Assembly (NCBI GenBank): GCA_023213315.1
Contig: JAKCPI010025241.1
Span: forward strand, 1-64,000
Length of the DNA stretch: 64,000 bases
Reading direction: 5' to 3'
DNA from: Euborellia annulipes
Lineage: Eukaryota > Arthropoda > Insecta > Dermaptera > Anisolabididae
Part shown: positions 45,794 to 57,639 of the stretch, one piece after another
How the letters are laid out: every line of letters starts with the position of its first letter
How positions within the stretch are numbered: position 1 is the first letter of the stretch
The notes under the pieces: generated by a model
Database searches by the model: none
The model's input: only the letters and a program-made list of their open reading frames with translations
Told to the model about the DNA's origin: nothing
Program-made: the position numbers and the translations under genes

Positions 45794-46599
45794 AAGAGAC
45801 ACGATTTCTTTTGATATTGAGCACGTTGTTTCTGCGCTATCAATACAAACAAATAAAGAAGCGTACAGTCAGTCCAATAGCCCTGTTCGCTCAAATTTAA
45901 TCCCTAGCCCTCTAATAAGTAAAAAACATTAAAAAGTATTTCTCCCCAAGGAATAGCGTTCCAAGTCTATCATTTTAAAAAACACCCATTCGGTGCGAGA
46001 CAAGACCAATAAAGTTGAATGATATTATGAGAGCAAACATGTCAAATAGATGACACCCCAGTGAGAGAGATGGCGAATTAAAAATTACAAGCCCCTCCTA
46101 ATAAGATCAAACAAATAGAGAAACATGTTCAAACCCATCCCGTTTTTTTTTTTAATTCGTACAATATGATGCTTGCTGCCCTTACAAGCCTGTCAGCTAT
46201 AAATTTTTTTTTTTGGCTGTCTAATTACACAAACATGGCTGGCTGGCATCCCTGTCGATTGGACCTGGGTGTGATACATACGTCTGGTTTCAAGGGGAAG
46301 GACAAACGGATTAAAAATAATAATAGTGAGAGAGAGGAGGGGGGGGGGGATGATGCGAATAAATTAAACGTGACAACTCCAGATGATATTTCGAGTGCTA
46401 TTTTAATTCAAACAAACAAAAAAATAGCCTATATATAAATTAAAAAAAAAAAAAATATTATAAGCTTACGTTTTATAATTAAAATTCACATTTGATTATT
46501 TTGATGGAGAATCAACTAGAAGGTTAGCGCAAATTTAGAGAAAACTTTTCAATTTACCTCTTGGACCTCACACATCTCCATTTACTACTTCAAGCCAAC
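45794..46599. other. Non-coding interval
   Basis: Contains a G run with flanking GA-rich sequence at 46327-46349. A 90-codon frame at 46166-46438 is not recognisable and has no splice support; no gene is called. Confidence 0.4.
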
Positions 46600-47172
46600 T
46601 TTTTATTTTCTCTTACCTCTATATGTTAATATATAGAGAGAGAAAGTATTGGTTTCATGTCAGAAATTCGATGTTGAGATTTTGATGGATATACACGTTT
46701 TGAGGTCCCCTGAATCCAAAAAAGTGTTTTTCGCAACATGGTCTGTCTGTGTGTGTGTGTCCGTGAACCAAATATCTCAAGAACGAAAAGAGCTACGAGG
46801 TTGAAGTTTTGTATTTAAGTAAGGCACCCTCCTGGCACGTGACACGAAGCTTTTGTACAAAATCGGCCAAAGAGTACTAGTACTTTACTAATGTACTTTT
46901 TCAGTATTTTACGATTTTCTCAAAATTCACTCCAACGATTTTGATTAAATTTCAAAAATCAATTGTTTTTTAGATACTCTTTGAAATGTATATTCTCATT
47001 TTGTCATCAAAAATTTTACATCTTCAATACTATTTAATTTAGGGCTTTCCGTTGGAAACTAAATATATGTCGACACGAAAAATCTGGTGTGTAAAGCACA
47101 GATCACAACTTTCTCTTACCAAAGACAAGAGAATGTTGTGTGCTGTGCGACAAGTCACACCAGATTTTTTGG
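46600..47172 (+). repeat. Dispersed repeat S, near full length
   Basis: Begins ACTTTTTATTTTCTCTTACC with the palindromic AGAGAGAAAGT, continues through GTCTGTCTGTGTGTGTGTGTCC, AGTACTAGTACTTTAC and CCTTTGAAATGTATATTCTC-like sequence, and ends at the hairpin AATCTGGTGTG...CACACCAGATT (47087-47168). Confidence 0.7.
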
Positions 47173-47934
47173 CATGTAGATATGTTAAAATACTTATGCC
47201 AATAGTGTTAAATTTTGAGGCGCTGAATTGGAAAATTTAAATAAAAACAGCTGCTGTTTCTTTAAAATATTTTATCAAAATAAGGATAGGGTAGGCTGGG
47301 TTCGATTTTTTTTGGGGAGGTGGGGGCAGTGGTCGTTTGACCCACCATCAGTACTCATATTTAGTTAAATTAAGGAAAAAATATTAAGAAATCAGAAAAT
47401 GTCTGCCCAACATTTTCAGACATGTATCCAAAAGAAGAAACAAATATTTTGTATTCGGAAAATTTTTTAATTAATAGATTTATTCTTGTTCTAAAATTAG
47501 AAATAAGAAAAAAAAAAATTCAAATTTTTTAAATTTTAATTCGGCAATACAAAAACATGCACAACGGGCTGCATACAAAACAATCGCAGGAGGAGAATAG
47601 AGGCTCGACTTTTGCTGCCACCTGGTGGCAAAAGCTTGAACTATTCTTTCCTTTATATTATATGTGCACTAAATTTGTTATAGACTACACATAACATTAT
47701 ATAAAATTATTATTTTTTTGAAGGTCATTTAGACCATATCCTTATTTATTACAAATGACTGATGGTCAATTCAATTAAAATAAATTTTTTCTCCCGCGAA
47801 TCCGGGACCTCAATTTAAAATTGTTAAAAGAGTGTCTTCTCTCCTTGCCTTTCTTTAGGTAGACACAAAAATTAGCCTATACTCTATTGATACGACTTTA
47901 AGAGAAACTCAAGCCCTGTTCAACGGAGTGTAAT

Positions 47935-48150
47935 CTTGCTCAATATTGACAATATTGCAGCAACATTGATGCAATATTGCAGATCAAACAGCAATATTGC
48001 TGCAATGTTGCAAAAAAGCGGACATAGGAATATTGCAACAATATTGCTGCAATATTCTTAGCTTGGAATATTGCCGCTGCAATATTACCAATATTTTGCA
48101 AGATTTACATTATTGATTACAATATTTCTACAACATTGCTGCAATATTTT
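47935..48150. repeat. Cryptic repeat of GCAATATTGC / TTGCTGCAATATT
   Basis: Within about 215 bp the palindromic AATATTG is repeated more than ten times, usually as GCAATATTG(C) with GCAAC/GCTGC spacers, in an irregular period of roughly 18-24 bases and in both orientations. It is unlike the simple TA and CA repeats nearby. Confidence 0.8.
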
Positions 48151-48224
48151 GTGCTGTGTGGGAGCTTTTAGGAACTTCGGCTGAAAGAAATTAAAAAAAT
48201 TTTGTTTTTTGCGGCCACCCTCGT

Positions 48225-48325
48225 GTATATCCATCAAAATCTCGACATCGAATTTTTGACATGAATCCAATACTTTCTCTCTCTATATATTAACATATAT
48301 ATAGAGGTAAGAGAAAGTAAAAAAT
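48225..48325 (-). repeat. Dispersed repeat S, terminal fragment
   Basis: Shows ATCCATCAAAATCTCGACAT, ATGAATCCAATACTTTCTCT and the palindromic end ATAGAGGTAAGAGAAAGT. Confidence 0.7.
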
Positions 48326-49359
48326 ATCAATAAAATATATAAATATTTCAATTTTTGCTAAAGATTCAACTACTACCCTGGTGGTCGGCGGGGACCCCTA
48401 GGAGCCTCGGTCGAAGTCTTAGGGGTCCGCGAAATATCACTGAGAATTTATTAATAAATTATTTTGTATTTTATTTGACTTGAAGTAACCCTTATCCTAA
48501 TCTTGTTCTCGCTTAAGTTCAGCTGATATAAATTTTAAAAGCTGATATAAATGTAGGCTAACTCAAATTATTGTTTGTAATATTCTAATCTACAATTTAA
48601 GGGGTCCTAGGCAATATAGCAACCTTAAATAAACTTTGTTGTGAACCACCGATCTACTACTCTATGTGACAGTCTCATTTTATCATTTATCAAGTTTATT
48701 GTAATTTTAAATAAATTACAAAATTATTACGTATGTCTGTTCTTTGGTGGCCACAGCATTTTATTTATGTTGAAACTCAAGCCCTGGGCTTTAACTAAGT
48801 TAGCTTACAGTTGGATTACCTACTCAGAGTTTATATAATAAGACAAAATAAAAATGGATTTAGAATCCCTTGAATTAAGAATGTGAACCTGGGAGGAAGT
48901 ATATTTCAAGTATTAAATAGGATTTAGAACCAGAATTGCATTTTAAAGAAGAGAGGGACAAAGAGAATATATGATTGGCTTAGAGTTTATATGATTAATT
49001 CTAATTCATTTGAAATTAAAATCCATTGTTTAGAATGAATATTAAATTTAAGAGAGGGAGAGAGAGAGAGAGAGAGAGAGTGGATTACCTCAATTTTGAA
49101 GGGGAGTTTTTGGCTGGAATTAGGAAGTTGCTTCATCGAAATGAACAAGCATTCATTCAACCCCTTAGGAAAGATATATTCAAAAAAATTATCATTTTTT
49201 TTTTCTCTTAAAAATTTATGTTTATCATCATTACAATATATAATTGGGAAGCCGCTGACTTCCTGTCCTTGTGTATATGTGCCTATCAGGGCGCTAATTG
49301 GCCAGAATAAAAGGAAGTTGAGACTAAAACTAAGCCAGGGAGGAAAATTTTTTTTTTTT
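48326..49359. other. Non-coding interval with (GA)n repeat
   Basis: A (GA)n tract lies at about 49055-49080. No gene or element boundary was recognised. Confidence 0.4.
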
Positions 49360-49625
49360 ATAAAAAAAACACTCACACTTTTTCTCATTCACTCTCACAT
49401 TCACACACACACACATTCAAACAGTCTTTTCAGCAACTTAGGCCATTTAAGACTTTTACGATAACCGTTATTTAATAATATATATTTATTTGGGGTCCAG
49501 GCATTCTTATTTAAGCCATCTGGTATCCAAATGGCTTAAATAAAATCATCGGACTGCCTGGGGTCCGAACCCGCGACGTTTGGTATACGAGGTTAGCACG
49601 CTAACCACTACACCAAGCCCCGAGG
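49360..49625 (-). mobile_element. tRNA-derived SINE, reference copy
   Basis: On the minus strand from 49625: a tRNA-like head (about 49622-49555) GGGGCTTGGTGTAGTGGTTAG as the A-box side and CGCGGGTTCGGACCCC as the B-box side, then a body with GTCCGATGATTTTATTTAAG, CCATTTGG...CCAAATGG, TTAAATGGCC and a tail of GTGTGTG and T/A runs. Several other copies in the window share the same order (50250, 51290, 53175), which defines a SINE family. Confidence 0.8.
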
Positions 49626-49669
49626 GCGAGGAAAATTTAAAACCTTAAAATCTTGTTATGTGTGCACAC

Positions 49670-49860
49670 AAGAGAGGCATCTTCCCAGCATTCCTAAGCT
49701 GTTCAGATCACGACTAACAGAACTAGTCAATTCCGATATTCCTGTGTCCTCATGACCTCCCGTGATTGGAACAAGCTCCCTGCCTCTATCTTCCCCAAAA
49801 CCTACAATCTTCAGACTTTCAAGTCTAACCTCAACATGGATCTTCTCAGTTCCCGCAGTT
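49670..49860 (+). pseudogene. LINE 3' coding fragment
   Basis: The frame from about 49744 reads SCVLMTSRDWNKLPASIFPK and continues with TYNLQTFKSNL, then a stop at about 49861. RDWN.LP......L..FK is the familiar C-terminal ending of CR1/RTE-like LINE polyproteins. Upstream homology continues in a shifted frame. Confidence 0.6.
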
Positions 49861-50249
49861 GAGTTCCCCTTTTATACTTCTCCTTTTGTTTTTATTTTCT
49901 TCCTGGCTGCATGTGACCACTGGTCATTATAGGTCTTCGAACCTTATGCACCCATTCCAAAAAAAAAAAAAAAAAAAAACTTCCCGTTGGAATTTTGAAA
50001 TGAAATTTTATATGCATAAAGAGGACCTTCTAGGGATTACAGGAAAATTATTTTTATCCCGAAATTCTTATAACATTTTAATTTATTAATTCTTAAAGTT
50101 AGGATTTCTCCCATAGGAAATGTATAGAGAAATATTTATGTATCCTTTTCATTTGTGTATTCCATGAATGTAAACAAATCCTCAAGCAGGCACTGGATTG
50201 GAATAGAATAATAATAATTTTCTTTTCATAATTAACAAAAAAAGGGGCC

Positions 50250-50395
50250 TACGGGCTTGGAGTAGTTGGTAGACCGCGACGGGTTCGGACCCCAGGCAGT
50301 CCGATGATTTTATTTAAACCATTTGGATACCAGATGGCTTAAATAGAAATGCCTGAACCCCCAATAGATATGTTCATTAAAAAAGTTGTTGAAGC
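50250..50395 (+). repeat. tRNA-derived SINE, truncated copy
   Basis: Contains GGCTTGGAGTAGTTGGTAGA, CGACGGGTTCGGACCCCAGG and the body GTCCGATGATTTTATTTAAA, lacking part of the anticodon-arm region and the whole tail. Confidence 0.7.
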
Positions 50396-50794
50396 CTAGC
50401 TACTGATTCTTTTTTAATAATTTGAGGATGTTTATTTGGGGGTCTCTGAAGTTAAGGGTTGTTTCTTTCAAGTGCTGAAATCTCTGGTGTTTATAAAGTC
50501 CATTAGAATTCAAGATGTAAAATTTATCTCTTCAGTCATTAGTGTCAGAACTAAGTAGTCAGCCAGTCAGAATGGTTACTCTCAGGAGTAACTTTCAAGT
50601 GAATACTTAGGGCCGGTTGCTTCATCCTGGGTGAGTTTGTTAGGCCCCGGGCTAAATGGCTTTTTTTGTAATGCAGAAACCCTCTTCCGGGGGAACAAAT
50701 CATGTTCTGTTTGTGAAGTTTGCACCTCCATTAAGGCATCTTATAAAAATTATTAAAAATAAAAATTGATATTATCACTAGGGCTGGGAAAAAT

Positions 50795-51185
50795 AATCGA
50801 TTAATCGTTTTTATACCGATTATTTTCTTAAAAAATAATCGATTATTATAAAAAAAATAATCGATTAATCGGGAAACCGATTAATCGGAAATAATCGGAA
50901 TAATCGGGAAACCGATTAATCGGAAATAATCGGGAAACCGATTAATCGGAAATAATCGGGAAACCGATTAATCGGAAATAATCGGGAAACCGATTAATCG
51001 GAAATAATCGGGAGAACCGATTAATCGGAAATAATCGGAATAATCGGAGAACCGATTAATCGAAAATAATCGGAATAATCGGAGAACCGATTAATCGGAA
51101 ATAATCGGAATAATCGGAGAACCGATTAATCGGAAATAATCGGAATAATCGGAGAACCGATTAATCGGAAATAATCTATTATTTT
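50795..51185. repeat. Tandem array of AATAATCGG / ACCGATTAATCGG
   Basis: About a dozen repeats of a 20-33-bp unit made from ACCGATTAATCGGAAATAAT and TCGGAATAATCGGAGA. An inverted shorter array is at 53555-53830. It is the subterminal region of the element at 50779-53850. Confidence 0.92.
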
Positions 51186-51289
51186 TTCATAACTGATTAT
51201 AGAGAAATAATCGGTGTTTTTTTCAACATTGATTGTATCCAAATAATCGATTGAGGTGAATATATATTCCAACTCGTTTCAAAATAAGA

Positions 51290-51545
51290 AATTTTTTTTT
51301 TTAAACACACTTTTTTCACAGTCACACTCACATTCACACACACATACATACAAGTCTTTTCGGTATCTGAGGCCATATAAGACAAACTATAACCGATATA
51401 TATGAATAAATATGTATTGGGGGTTAGGCATTTTTATTCAAGCCATTTGGTATCCAAAGCCATCGGACTTGCCTGGGTCCGAACCCGCGACTCCTGGTAT
51501 ACAAGGCCAGCACGCTAACCCCTAACCACGACCCATGGGCCAAAA
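51290..51545 (-). repeat. tRNA-derived SINE inside the left arm of the hAT-like element
   Basis: Same head and body as the copy at 49360-49625 (GGTCGTGGTTAGGGGTTAGC, GCGGGTTCGGACCCAGG, ATGAATAAATATGTATTGGG), mirrored by 53175-53520. Confidence 0.75.
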
Positions 51546-53174
51546 TAATAAATTATAAATATGGACTATTATGAAAACTTTTATATAAATGTGTTGATTT
51601 TTAATAAAAAAAAAAATTAATAGACAAACTAAAGCTTAAGGGAAGAAGCAAATTCTCTGTCTCCTCGCTCTTTCTCTCTCTATCCTACTCTCTCTCTCTA
51701 TCTCTCTCTCTCTCCCCCTTCTTTAACACTGACTGTGAGTCATTGCCGCCTGGACAATAAACAATTTATTTATTATACAGTTTATATATTTTGTTTTGTT
51801 TTATTTTAAGCTAAAGATATAAAATGATACATTTTTTCCAATTTATGAAAAGTTTTTAATTCATTTAAATATATATCAAAATTTAGAACAAATAAAACAT
51901 ATGTTCAATATATCATTGGAATCACAAAAAAATTTCTAAAAATAATTATTCTATAGTATTTAATTTTTAATAAAATTACAGATATCAAATCTATTAACTA
52001 TTGATATAATTAATTTTAATGGAGAATTAGATACGGTAACCAATTTGTTCGATGGGGTGGGGACAGGGCCGGCGCAAGCTATTCTGCCGCCCTAGGCAAG
52101 ATATTTTTTTTGCGCCCCCCTCCCAAAAAACTTTAAAAATTTAATTTGCAGCCCCCTCCTTAAAATTTTCCCCGATCTCAAGAATTTTTCTGCGATATTT
52201 TTTTTTTTTCGCGGAACCAAAATTTTTTCCCGTGTGCCGCCCGCGAAACATTTTCTCTTGCGCGGAACCAAAAATTTTTCCCGTCCGGGAAAATAATTTA
52301 CCTTTTTTTTAGAGACGCTCAATTTTTGCCGCCCCCGGGACCGAAATTTTTTTCGGGTGCCTCTTGCGGAACCAAAATTTTTTTTTATTTTTCCCTTTTT
52401 GCCGCCCTCTCCAGGTTGCCGCCCTAGGCGGCCGCCTAGTTTGCCTAGTGGACGCGCCGCCACTGAACTCAGGCCATATAAGAATTTTACTATAACCGTT
52501 ATAGATAATACATATTAATATATTGGGGTCCAAGCATTTTTATTCAAGCCATTTAGCATTTAGTATATTTTTATTTTACAGTCCAAAGTCATTTTTTAAA
52601 TATAGAGTATTTCGGTGTAAAAATAGCAAAACGTCACTCCTAATCTGGTATAGATTTTTTTCTTCTAAGGATCTAAGATCCAAAATTTCACTAAAATATA
52701 CCATATGAAATTATTAATAATAATAATTAATAGAATGTATCATTTTATATCTTTAGAATAGAAAAAAAAATATATATAATACTGTATAATAAATAAATTG
52801 TTTATTGTCCGGGTGTAAATGACTCAGTGTTAAAGAAGGGGGAAAGAGAGAGAAAGAGCGAGGAGACAGAGAATTTGCTTCTTCCCTTATGTTTATGTAA
52901 ATATGTCTGTCTATGAATTTTTTTTATTAAAAATCACACATTTATATGAAAGTTTTAATAATATTCCATATTTAGAATTTATTATTTTTCGATGATTTTA
53001 TTTAAGACATTTGGCTACCAAATGGCTTAAATAAATATGCCTGAAATATATATTTATCTATAACGGTTATCGTCTGTCTTAAATGGCCGAAGCTGCCGAA
53101 AAGACTGTAAGAATGTGTGTGTGTATGGGTGTGTGTTTGTGAAAAAAGTGAGAATGTTTTTTATAAAAAAAAAA

Positions 53175-53520
53175 AATTATTATTTTGGCCCACGGGTCGT
53201 GGTGTAGGGGTTAGCGTGCTGGCCTTGTATACCAGGAGTCGCGGGTTCGGACCCAGGCAAGTCCGATGACTTTGGATACCAAATGGCTTGAATAAAAATG
53301 CCTAACCCCCAATACATATTTATTCATATATATCGGTTATAGCAAGGGCGGATACAAGGGGGGGGGGGTAAAGGGGGTAATTACCCCCCCCCCCCCGAGA
53401 AACCCTCTGGATCCGCCCTTGGGTTATAGTTTGTCTTATATGGCCTCAGATGCCGAAATGACTTGTATGTATGTGTGTTTGAATGTGAGTGTGACTGTGA
53501 AAAAAGTGTGTTTAAAAAAA
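53175..53520 (+). repeat. tRNA-derived SINE inside the right arm, interrupted by a MITE
   Basis: Plus-strand copy with GGGTCGTGGTGTAGGGGTTA and GCGGGTTCGGACCCAGG, then the body to (GTGTGT)n. It is split by the 79-bp element 53343-53421, which its mirror copy at 51290-51545 lacks. Confidence 0.78.
53343..53421. mobile_element. 79-bp hAT-like MITE with 8-bp duplication GGTTATAG
   Basis: CAAGGGCGGATACAAGGG to CTCTGGATCCGCCCTTG, consisting of little more than the two ends and G/C runs, flanked by exact GGTTATAG (53335-53342, 53422-53429). The empty site is visible in the mirror SINE copy. Confidence 0.92.
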
Positions 53521-53858
53521 AATAAATTCTTATTTTGAAACGATTATTTCTCTATAATCAGTTATGAAAAAATAATAGATTATTTCCGATTAATCGGTTC
53601 TACTATTATTTCGATTATTTCCGATTAATCGGTTCTCCGATTATTCCGATTATTTTCGATTAATCGGTTCTCCGATTATTCCGATTATTTTCGATTAATC
53701 GGGTCTCCGATTATTCCGATTATTTTCGATTAATCGGGAAACCGATTATTCCGATTATTTTCGATTAATCGGGAAACCGATTAATCGGAATAATCGATTA
53801 TTTTTTATAATCGAAAATCGATTATTTTTTTCAATAATCGAACACCCCTAATTATCAC

Positions 53859-54739
53859 CCATAATTTAAATAAATATTATTAATATACATTTAAATATAA
53901 GAATTTAATTTTTTTTGCTAAAATTTGAAAATTTTCAAAAAAATAAGCAAGATTTATTAGTGTTCACATAACAATTAGTCAATTGTTCCAATCTTCACAA
54001 CTATTTTGACAAATTGCCAGCTGTGTGGCTCAAATAAAGATAATTTCAAAAAGAAATATACCTTTTATTTTCACCTAACAAGAAGTAATATCAACTGAAA
54101 ATATTCATATAAATATTTAATATCAATTTGCATTCAATTTGAAAACAAATAGTTTTATTAACAAGACATGTGCAATGCCTTAGATGAAGTTAGGAGAATA
54201 TTCAACAACTTGCAATATATCCTGGATATACGAGTATAATCCTGATTGACATAAAATGAGTAATAACAAAAAAACGGTAGATTCCATATTGCATTTATAT
54301 TATTTTTTACATTTATATTGGTGAAGTTAGGTTCATAATACATGTTCGTACGTGTCATCCCAGGGCTAAATCTTAGCCCCACCTTTGGGCCTGGGCTAAC
54401 TTTAGCCCGGACCTTGGCTCCAATTCCCCATATATCTATATGAAATTACTCAAAAGTGAGGTTAACTCAGGGCTAAATATGGCGACGAGATCTGATGCAA
54501 GCGGGCCCTAGCCTATAACATATTTTATAAAATATACAACATTTCATCATTTTATTGATAAAATAAGTAGAATATAAGGTAAAATAACAAATATATGTAC
54601 TTCCTAGAATACTTCTTTTAGCAATAAAATGATGAAATATCGTATATTTGACTATAAAAATAAAACTGAATTGGGTTTCTGCACTACAAAAAAGTCGGGG
54701 CTAACAAGCTCACCCAGGATGAAGCAACCGGCCCTTAGT
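53859..54739. other. Non-coding interval
   Basis: AT-rich. A weak inverted similarity (AACATTTCATCATTTTATTG / CAATAAAATGATGAAAT) around 54538-54645 forms a foldback. No gene is recognised. Confidence 0.45.
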
Positions 54740-55130
54740 ATACTAAGGTGGGTTTTCTTTCCTCGCTTCCTCCCTCAGGAGGTATGTGTGTCCGTGGACA
54801 AAATATCGCAAAAAGAGCTAAGAGGTTGAAATTGAGACATAACAGGACGCTTTTAAAAAAATCAGCCAAAAAGTACTAGTACTTTACTGATACATTTTTT
54901 CAGTTTTTTTCGGTTTTCTCAAAATTCACTTCAAAGTCTTGATTAAAATCGATAAATCAATTATTTTTTAGATGATCTTTAAAAGGTTTATTCTCATTTT
55001 GCCCTTGAAATCTTTTGAAGCACACTTTAAAAATTCATAAATAACGGTTATCGTCAAAGTCTTAAATGGCCTAAGTTGCCGAAAAGACTGTGTGAATGTG
55101 TGTGTGAATGAGAAAAAAAAAAAAAAAAAA
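54740..55130 (+). repeat. Repeat S fragment followed by a SINE body fragment
   Basis: 54780-55020 shows GTCCGTGGACAAAATATC, AAAAGTACTAGTACTTTACTG and GAAATCTTTTGAAGCACACTTT of repeat S; 55035-55130 shows AATAACGGTTATCGTCAAAG and GTGTGAATGTGTGTGTGAAT of the SINE body. Confidence 0.6.
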
Positions 55131-57439
55131 ATTAAAGGCGCTCTAGTTAGACACATAATGACGGAAATATAACTCTTTTCTTTCTCAAGGCTCTATTTAC
55201 ACTTTTTTTTTCCCCCTAAAAACAAAATTACTTCAATCTTTTATTCACTTACACAATCTAATATAAATATTACTCAATTATACTGAATTAATAATTCTCT
55301 CTCTTTTTAATCGTTTGAAAGTTTTATATACCTACGTGTATATAGAAAATTAAATTAACCAGAAATAAAAAAAAAAGATTCTTTGAGAATGAAAAGTTCA
55401 ATTTTCTGCTTTATAATTTTTTTTTTTTTTTGTAAATAAGAAAAAAATGGATTAAATAATGATCTTATAAGCCTACGTATCGCTATTATATTTATTTATT
55501 TCCTCATAACAAATATAAATAGGGATATAATACTTCTTTCTAATTTTTTTTTTATTATATATCAAATAATGAAAGGAATTAATTAAAAGTATTTTAATCA
55601 AGTAGGAAAGAAATGTAAAAGAACTATTAGGGGAATGATTCTTTTGAACTAATCTTTGAAAAACGAATTATTTAAGTTAGTGGCTCCCAAACCTCTTGCT
55701 ATTATTTTTATAATCACAGCATGCTAATTTTTATTAAACGCACAGCACATCGTTGCATTGCCCCATTAGGAGTCAGTTATTCAAGATATTGCCATTTGCT
55801 TCCTGTAAGCTAGACAACCCAAATGACAAATATGATTAGATCGCTTCAGACAACACGGCGTTGCAAACGCATCGCTTGGCAAATTTTTGAATTACTTGAT
55901 TTTTGGGCATATTTTTTATGACATACTACACCATCTTATCGGGAAAAACATGCGTAACACCTTCGGTCCCGTTGCGCCTTAAGGGGGTTCAGGAGCGACG
56001 TCTAAACGTACTTAAAAAAAAACTAGACTATTAAAAGGAATTTTTCAATGCTGTTTTTTTTTAAATGAATTAAATCCATAAAAGATTATTGGGACATCGA
56101 GCTATAATTTTTTTAATGACTTATTAAAAAATTATCGTAATTAATTTTTTTGTTATCAAGCAAATACAAAAAAACAATCCGTCTCAATAATCTTTAATTT
56201 TTTTTTAATTTAAAAATGAATTTATTGTTATTATTAATCACATATTAATTAAGAAATTATTAAAATAAGCTTAGATGATTTATTTAAAATTCATCTGTCA
56301 AATTAGTTCAGCATTCTTGCAATAGATGGCAGGCTAGTCTAACAGACGATATAGTATTAGCCTATATCTGGCCTATATTTATATATTTTTATGCTTTTAT
56401 AAAAGATACGTAATATATAATAACATTTATAAAGTATTTGTTGTTAAAAGATCAATGAAAATCAACCAAATGCATTAAATATTATTAGCTACCATTCTGA
56501 CATCTCTTGGCAAATTTTTGAATTACTTGATATTTGGGCATACTTTTAATGACAAACTACGCCATCTTAGCGGGAAAAACATGCGTAACCACTTCGCTCC
56601 CGTTCCCCCTTAAAGAATAGACCTAAAAGCAAGTTTAATAAAAGTCTTTAATATTTTGTTATTTCTCTTTTGATCCCCTATCAATAAGTAGAAAGAATTT
56701 TTTTTTCAATTTTTCTTTCAGGCCACTTAAGGAATTATAATTTATTTTGATATTTTCTTTTCCTATTTATGAAGAAAATAAAGAAGGAAGTGATAATAAT
56801 ATGGGTGAGATATTTGTTATTCGCATTCACGCCATCCATACACCCCCGGCCCCTCCTCCGACATCATCCCTTTCTTTCAACAAGGAAAATAAAACATTCT
56901 GGACCATTAATTTAAGAATGACATGAACTCAAAAAAACGATTAAGTGAATAACTATGTTGAGGGGGATGTTTTTTCTTTTTTTCTTTGCCGAGTATGCAT
57001 TTCCCTATGGGTGTGTGTGTGTGGAGGGGAAAGGGGGTGAAATTAATTCTATTGGTTTATTATCCGTGAAGCAGGAACTAAATTTAATGTCTCTCCTTCT
57101 CTTTCCATATTCACCCTTCGACTTCGAAAAGTCTCTCTCTCTCTCTCGGTCTAAGAGGCCCTTGGCAAATTTATTAGATGATTTTATTAGCTAATCTGAT
57201 GAGTTATGGAACTATTCCTCTCTCTTTCTCTTTCACACAGGCAACGAAAAGTTGATAAGCCTACTAGAACAGATTTTAAAATTAAAATAGTTTTTATTCA
57301 ATTTAAAATTTAATAGAGAAAGTATTTAGTTAACTATTCGTTAGGTAATAAAAAAATATATTTAACAAAGCTCTGAGTGTTTATTGTTAGCGTAGTCCCT
57401 GGAAAAAAATATATTTTAATTAAAATATTCTTAATTAAA
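55131..57439. other. Non-coding interval with a spaced direct duplication
   Basis: A ~110-bp segment at 55872-55985 (with GGCAAATTTTTGAATTACTT and GGGAAAAACATGCGTAAC) recurs in the same orientation at 56505-56615 with about 10% differences; the sequence between does not look like a retroelement body. Otherwise AT-rich, with a GTGTGTGTGTG tract at 57010 and no gene. Confidence 0.5.
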
Positions 57440-57444
57440 AAAAA

Positions 57445-57545
57445 ATCTGGTGTGACTGGTCTCACAGTACACACTTTCTTTTACTTTCAGTATACTAATC
57501 GAAAGTTGTGTTCTGTGCTTGTCACACCAGATTTTTTGTGTCGAC
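57445..57545. repeat. Hairpin module of repeat S
   Basis: AATCTGGTGTGACTGG and GTCACACCAGATT form a stem of about 45 bp with CTTTCAGTATACTAATCGAAAG-like loop sequence, followed by GTGTCGACATACGTATATTT as in the other copies. Confidence 0.75.
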
Positions 57546-57639
57546 ATACGTATATTTAGTTTTCGTAAGCATGGTACATTCGAATTTTAGGATGTAAATT
57601 TAATAAGTGTTGTAAATATTTATATTTTATTACAGGCTA

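Larger units (their letters stand above)
50779..53850. mobile_element. 3.07-kb palindromic hAT-like element with 8-bp duplication ATTATCAC
   Basis: TAGGGCTGGG at 50779 and an inverted CCCCTA end at 53850 are flanked by exact ATTATCAC (50771-50778, 53851-53858). The arms (50779-~51830 and ~52730-53850) are reverse complements including the ATCGATTAATCGG arrays, SINE copies in mirrored positions (51290-51545, 53175-53520), a (CT)n/(GA)n block and a GACTCA...TAACACTGA segment. The centre (52064-52475) has a CAGGGCCGGCGC...CGCCACTG MITE. No transposase. Confidence 0.85.

Noticed and set aside
45278..45814. 178-codon open frame with proline-rich stretch
   Set aside because: It reads through the C-rich termini of a MITE pair and a hairpin element; the composition reflects the homopolymer runs.
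46166..46438. 90-codon frame suggestive of a small membrane protein
   Set aside because: It spans poly(T) and poly(G) tracts and has no homology, splice support or conserved pattern.
49555..49622. Possible functional tRNA gene on the minus strand
   Set aside because: A and B boxes are good but the acceptor and anticodon arms do not pair properly and the sequence continues into a repeated SINE body.
52092..52463. 123-codon basic frame on the minus strand
   Set aside because: It consists of repeated translations of the TTTTTGGTTCCGCG-type repeat within a transposon, not of a protein domain.
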